A stretch of DNA of 64,000 nucleotides, taken from contig JACDOI010000002.1 in assembly GCA_017656145.1 (NCBI GenBank), forward strand, positions 56,198-120,197. The letters run 5' to 3'. The translations under genes were made by a program, and so were the position numbers. Every line of letters begins with the position of its first letter. Position 1 is the first letter of the stretch. Positions 59,641 to 64,000 of this stretch are shown piece by piece. Source of the DNA: Bacillota bacterium (GTDB lineage Bacteria; Bacillota; Limnochordia; Limnochordales; ZCTH02-B6). The notes beneath the pieces were generated by a model. It saw only the letters and a program-made list of their open reading frames with translations, made no database searches and was not told the DNA's origin.

Positions 59641-60495
59641 TTGATCCAGTTGGCCGGCACGGTCGTGCAGCAGCCTTTCCCCCCTCTTGCCGGAACCGGT
59701 TCACCTGACGCCGGCCTTACGCCGCTGAAGCCGATCCTCAAGTGGGCGGGCGGCAAGCGGTGGCTCGTCCCTGAGATGCGGGTCATCTGGCGGCCGCACC
59801 GCCACCGCCGCCTTGTGGAACCGATGTGCGGGGGTCTTGCGGTCACGTTGGGCCTAATGCCCTGGCGGGCTTTGTTGAACGACGTCAACCCCCACCTGAT
59901 CAACTTTTACCGGTGGGTCAAGGCCGGCCTGCAGTTTCGCCTGGCCATGGAAAACGACTCCGCGGCCTACTACGAGCACCGCCGGCGGTTCAACGAGCTC
60001 ATCCGGCAAGGCAAAGCGGACAGCGCCGAGGCGGCAGAGCTTTTTTACTACCTCAACCGCACCGGCTACAACGGCTTGTGCCGCTTCAACCGGAAGGGCG
60101 AGTTCAACGTGCCGTTCGGCCGCTACAAGCGGATCAACTACCACGTCGATCTCTCCGCCTACACGGAGGCCTTTGCCCACTGGGAATTTCAGACAGGAGA
60201 CTTTGCCGCCCTCGAGTTGGAACCCGGGGATTTCGTCTACGCCGACCCGCCGTACGACGTGGAGTTCACGCAATACGCCAAGGACGGCTTCCGCTGGGAC
60301 GACCAGGTGCGCTTGGCCGAGTGGCTGGCCCGGCATCCGGGACCTGTGGTGCTGTCCAATCAGGCCACAGACCGCATCGTGAGCCTGTACCGGCGCCTCG
60401 GATTCCGGCTGGAGTTCCGCGACGCCCCGAGAATGATCAGCTGCAACGGCGACCGGACCCGGGCTGTGGAAGTGCTTGCACTCAAAGGGGTATGA
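59641..60495 (+). CDS. DNA adenine methylase, D12 class (Dam-like)
   Basis: The product has about 284 residues from TTG 59641, with TTG 59650 (nine bases after ACGGAG) also possible. It begins LKPILKWAGGKRWLVPEM (motif X), then VEPMCGGLAVTLGL (motif I, AdoMet) near 60, and YADPPYDVEF (motif IV, DPPY) near 200. RTGYNGLCRFNRKGEFNVPFG near 140 and VLSNQATDRIVSLY near 235 are typical of Dam/DpnIIA-type enzymes. It methylates adenine N6, often in GATC. No restriction enzyme lies beside it in the window, so it looks like an orphan methylase. It borders the CRISPR leader. Confidence 0.88.
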   Translation: MIQLAGTVVQQPFPPLAGTGSPDAGLTPLKPILKWAGGKRWLVPEMRVIWRPHRHRRLVEPMCGGLAVTLGLMPWRALLNDVNPHLINFYRWVKAGLQFRLAMENDSAAYYEHRRRFNELIRQGKADSAEAAELFYYLNRTGYNGLCRFNRKGEFNVPFGRYKRINYHVDLSAYTEAFAHWEFQTGDFAALELEPGDFVYADPPYDVEFTQYAKDGFRWDDQVRLAEWLARHPGPVVLSNQATDRIVSLYRRLGFRLEFRDAPRMISCNGDRTRAVEVLALKGV

Positions 60496-60642
60496 GTTGA
60501 TGGCGCGGGCCGCGCGGCTAGGGGTGAACCCGCAGGCTCCAGCGGTATGCAGCAGCCACCGCGCTGGCGCAACACCAGGCCTTTTACCCCTCCTCCCAGC
60601 GACTCAGCAACGCGGGTCGGCGGTCTGCTTTTTCCTCTCGGA

Positions 60643-60661
60643 TCGCTATTCGGAATAGCGA
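60643..60661. repeat. Leader palindrome TCGCTATTC-G-GAATAGCGA
   Basis: Perfect 9-base arms around a single central G. The one-base centre suits a protein-binding site more than an RNA hairpin. Confidence 0.6.
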
Positions 60662-60674
60662 GACGCCCCACCTT

Positions 60675-60720
60675 TGTCGTCGACCTTCGGTCGTGCAAAA
60701 ATCCCGGGAGATCGACGACA
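60675..60720. repeat. Leader inverted repeat TGTCGTCGA / TCGACGACA
   Basis: Nine-base perfect arms at 60675-60683 and 60712-60720 enclose 28 bases, partly a nested CGACC-TTC-GGTCG hairpin. It may shape the leader DNA or its RNA. Confidence 0.55.
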
Positions 60721-60780
60721 CCTATTTCAGGGCAGGAACTGCACTAGCTGCGGTGAAGAGTGAATACAGCGACGGGAATA

Positions 60781-60802
60781 TTCTGTCCGATCGGAGACAG
60801 AA
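60781..60802. repeat. Leader palindrome next to the first repeat
   Basis: TTCTGTC and GACAGAA (7-base arms) surround a nested 10-base palindrome TCCGATCGGA. It ends 25 bases before the first CRISPR repeat, where adaptation factors act in other systems, and an A/T-rich AAAATGCTTTT follows. Confidence 0.55.
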
Positions 60803-60827
60803 AATGCTTTTCCCCAGCTCACGAGGG

Positions 60828-63800
60828 GTTTCGGCTCTACCTATAAGGGATTGAAACCCACCAATGTGGCACACTACCACAGGGATGATGTAGTTTCGGC
60901 TCTACCTATAAGGGATTGAAACCCGGACTTGCGATCGCGGAACGGAACGAGGTAGGCATGGTTTCGGCTCTACCTATAAGGGATTGAAACGCGACGATGT
61001 CGTCTGCCGTTGGGTATCGATTAGGAACGTTTCGGCTCTACCTATAAGGGATTGAAACCGTCAATTACAGTATACCGTCATACCGTCATGATGTGTTTCG
61101 GCTCTACCTATAAGGGATTGAAACCTGTGTCTCACGCACTGCCGTCGCAGCTACTACGTGGGGTTTCGGCTCTACCTATAAGGGATTGAAACTTTGCCGA
61201 CACGGAGGGATATCGCACGGAGGAGTGAGTTTCGGCTCTACCTATAAGGGATTGAAACACGGACAGGTCCAGCATCTTCGCGGCCAGGTCAGGGTTTCGG
61301 CTCTACCTATAAGGGATTGAAACCTTCCCGAAGGGGAGGGTGCGATTCTGGGCACCCGGTTTCGGCTCTACCTATAAGGGATTGAAACATTTGGCAGTAA
61401 ACATGGGGCCCTCTGCGGCTCACGAGTTTCGGCTCTACCTATAAGGGATTGAAACAGGCGCAGAAGGCCGCAGAAGAAGCCAGGCTCGCCGTTTCGGCTC
61501 TACCTATAAGGGATTGAAACCCGGATGCGTCCTGAATGACAGCCTGGTCGAGCACGTTTCGGCTCTACCTATAAGGGATTGAAACACACCTTGGCCAACT
61601 TCCTCGTGTCTGGCGCTGTCCGTTTCGGCTCTACCTATAAGGGATTGAAACCGCTGACGGCGGCTGGTGAGGGGCCTGCCGTCCACATGGTTTCGGCTCT
61701 ACCTATAAGGGATTGAAACCCAGCGCATCGACAACGAACTGGCCGAGCGGGCGCTGTTTCGGCTCTACCTATAAGGGATTGAAACCCCTGGCTACAGTGT
61801 TGGCCGTCTGTTCGTCCAGGCCAGTTTCGGCTCTACCTATAAGGGATTGAAACTCTGGATCATCTGCGAGGCATACATGTTCTCGTAGAGTTTCGGCTCT
61901 ACCTATAAGGGATTGAAACCTTTTATTGTCGCCGCCGTTTCGCCGCCGGCTTTCGCGTTTCGGCTCTACCTATAAGGGATTGAAACATGCATCCTTTTCT
62001 GCTGGCCCGACCGGCGGCGGCGTTTCGGCTCTACCTATAAGGGATTGAAACACTCTCCCGGTAAACGACCCACTCCCACGAACTCCGTTTCGGCTCTACC
62101 TATAAGGGATTGAAACCGTCAACTCTATGACGCTCAGCAGGAAATCGACCGCCGTTTCGGCTCTACCTATAAGGGATTGAAACGCAAATCAGCTGGCGTC
62201 GGACATGCAGCGTAGCCGGTTTCGGCTCTACCTATAAGGGATTGAAACGCCGGAGGCTGGACGAGGAGCTGCGCCGGCGCGGGTGTTTCGGCTCTACCTA
62301 TAAGGGATTGAAACGGGCACCGACGAGGGCAGAGCTTGATGAACACGTGTCGTTTCGGCTCTACCTATAAGGGATTGAAACGCCGAAGAAGTAGGACATC
62401 ATATGACAGGTTCCCAGCAGTTTCGGCTCTACCTATAAGGGATTGAAACTTGGGTGTACGGCTTCGCCGCGAGTATAGCATGCGAGTTTCGGCTCTACCT
62501 ATAAGGGATTGAAACTTTTCGCAGGTGCCCGCCAATCTGCGTCCGCCTGCCGTTTCGGCTCTACCTATAAGGGATTGAAACACAGTATGACAGTATGGCG
62601 GTATACTGTAGGTGACACGTTTCGGCTCTACCTATAAGGGATTGAAACCGTACTCACCTACGACGAGCCGGGCAGCATGAAGAACGTTTCGGCTCTACCT
62701 ATAAGGGATTGAAACTATGCTGCATCCATCCGTAGTTTCCGCCACGTCCACAGTTTCGGCTCTACCTATAAGGGATTGAAACGCTGTTGGGTTTGGGGTA
62801 TTCGTTGCGTTCGGCCTAGTTTCGGCTCTACCTATAAGGGATTGAAACTGACAGAGACCCGGGCGTCCTGGTGGATTGACCATCGTTTCGGCTCTACCTA
62901 TAAGGGATTGAAACAACGAATTGGCGTAGAAAATCATGTAGGCAGCATCCGTTTCGGCTCTACCTATAAGGGATTGAAACCCCGCAGCATGTCGATGAGA
63001 CGCTCCAGGCTCATGGTTTCGGCTCTACCTATAAGGGATTGAAACTCAGTTCGGACCACGTCGGAGAAAACGGACGGTACGAGTTTCGGCTCTACCTATA
63101 AGGGATTGAAACCCGTGCGGGCGCCCGGGGACCGTGAAACGAATCATCGTTTCGGCTCTACCTATAAGGGATTGAAACACGGAATTCCCGTTGTGGAGTC
63201 TGTCTACGGGGACATGTTTCGGCTCTACCTATAAGGGATTGAAACCGCCTCGGGGCCAGAGACGGATACTCCTCGCCGTTGGTTTCGGCTCTACCTATAA
63301 GGGATTGAAACAACCGCTGCCCTTGCGAATAAGCACCACGCCGTGCGGGTTTCGGCTCTACCTATAAGGGATTGAAACACAGCGGGCCGAAGCCGTCTAT
63401 GACAACGAGATCAGTTTCGGCTCTACCTATAAGGGATTGAAACTCTTTCGCCGCCGGCTGTGCCAGCGCCCACCCCACGCCAGTTTCGGCTCTACCTATA
63501 AGGGATTGAAACACAGAAGACACGAACCGAAAGCAATGCGACCGCCCCGGTTTCGGCTCTACCTATAAGGGATTGAAACACAGGCTCGATAGGTTTCCCG
63601 TTCCGGATGTCCTGCCTGTTTCGGCTCTACCTATAAGGGATTGAAACCCGCGAGCCCGCGGGTGATTCGGTCGAAACACCTCTAGTTTCGGCTCTACCTA
63701 TAAGGGATTGAAACTGTGACGTGGCCAAATACGATGTCACGCACGCGTGCGGGTTTCGGCTCTACCTATAAGGGATTGAAACATGTACGTCGATTCGTCC

Positions 63801-63978
63801 ACAATGGCGAACGTGCGCGTTTCGGCTCTACCTATAAGGGATTGAAACCTCGATGAGGCCGTGACGAAGCCGGTACATGGCGAGTTTCGGCTCTACCTAT
63901 AAGGGATTGAAACTTCCGACACGCGGCGCTCGTTGGTGGGGCGCTGGCGTTTAGGCTCTACCTATAAGGGATTGAAAC
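60828..63978 (+). CRISPR. CRISPR array, 48 repeats of 30 bases and 47 full spacers
   Basis: Counting by eye gives 48 repeats of 30 bases, beginning GTTTCGGCTC, with middle TACCTATAAG and ending GGATTGAAAC. All are identical except the last (63949-63978), where base 5 changes from C to A. Spacers are 35-39 bases and almost all unique. The 3' end ATTGAAAC would give the 8-base 5' crRNA handle typical of type I-A/I-B or type III systems, supporting plus-strand transcription from a leader on the left. No cas gene is in the window. Spacers 4 and 27 are diverged reverse complements of each other. Confidence 0.98.
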
Positions 63979-64000
63979 AAACCAACCAAATCGCGCATGG
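63979..64000 (+). other. Sequence after the last visible repeat
   Basis: These 22 bases follow the degenerate repeat. They are either a cut spacer or, because terminal repeats tend to decay, the start of the array trailer. Confidence 0.5.

Larger units (their letters stand above)
60496..60827 (+). other. CRISPR leader region
   Basis: This 332-base non-coding stretch lies between the methylase stop and the first repeat. It is taken as leader because the repeat ends in ATTGAAAC on this strand and the only degenerate repeat is at the far right. It contains several palindromes listed separately. Short frames here lack ribosome sites. Confidence 0.6.

Noticed and set aside
61504..63042. Short frames inside the CRISPR array with repeated FQSLIGRAET or FGSTYKGLK peptides
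   Set aside because: These are translations of the CRISPR repeat itself and not genes.

Overview
The window reads as chromosome of a GC-rich Gram-positive, probably a thermophilic member of the Bacillota. This is an inference from strong GGAGG-type ribosome sites with many GTG/TTG starts, SigA-like TTGACA-17-TATAAT promoters, a YhaM-type exoribonuclease, a PucR-type regulator, Fur and DtxR regulators, TRAP transporters and a long CRISPR array. No rRNA, tRNA or insertion sequence was seen.

Layout. 1-4.3 kb: a RavA/MoxR-type AAA+ ATPase with its VWA partner (cut by the left edge), an unknown protein and a glycosyltransferase. 4.5-17.8 kb: one minus-strand, visibly less GC-rich sugar/polyol catabolic operon under a near-consensus promoter (17895-17923). 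It holds a TIM-barrel isomerase, a GntR/UTRA regulator, a ribose-type ABC importer, an SDR, Gfo/Idh and Zn-alcohol dehydrogenases, an aldehyde dehydrogenase, a cupin phosphosugar isomerase, an FGGY kinase and a 2-hydroxyacid dehydrogenase. 18.1-20.2 kb: a cysteine synthase/cystathionine beta-synthase and cystathionine gamma-lyase pair. 20.3-25.2 kb: a ThDP enzyme divergent from a three-gene TRAP importer. 25.4-26.6 kb: a fur-dtxR metal/redox regulator pair.

26.6-47.4 kb is an aromatic-degradation island on the minus strand. One unit (38.7 to 26.6 kb) carries a tautomerase, oxalocrotonate decarboxylase, hydroxymuconic semialdehyde dehydrogenase, hydratase, acylating acetaldehyde dehydrogenase, hydroxy-oxovalerate aldolase, an HpaB-type monooxygenase, an extradiol dioxygenase, a TRAP importer and two small accessory enzymes. 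Together they would hydroxylate a phenol, cleave the catechol in meta position and deliver pyruvate plus acetyl-CoA. A second unit (45.2 to 38.9 kb) is a Liv-type ABC importer whose LivM reading frame runs without a stop into an aldehyde dehydrogenase. An FCD-GntR regulator and a second extradiol dioxygenase follow. Their promoters carry related AT-rich palindromes, suggesting one regulon.

47.8-60.5 kb: an EEP-family hydrolase, an alpha/beta hydrolase preceded by a TetR relic, yhaM, an aromatic-sensor (XylR_N/V4R) protein with a PucR-type output domain, a second hpaB followed by a broken extradiol dioxygenase copy, a fused proline dehydrogenase/P5C dehydrogenase, a secreted protein and a D12-class DNA adenine methylase. 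60.8 kb to the right edge: a CRISPR array of 48 repeats with a palindrome-rich leader and no cas gene in view.

Most notable: the LivM-ALDH fused frame; two spacers that are diverged reverse complements of each other; a tautomerase lacking its catalytic Pro1; the dioxygenase pseudogene in a duplicated hpaB block; and the shared palindromic operators of the aromatic regulon.
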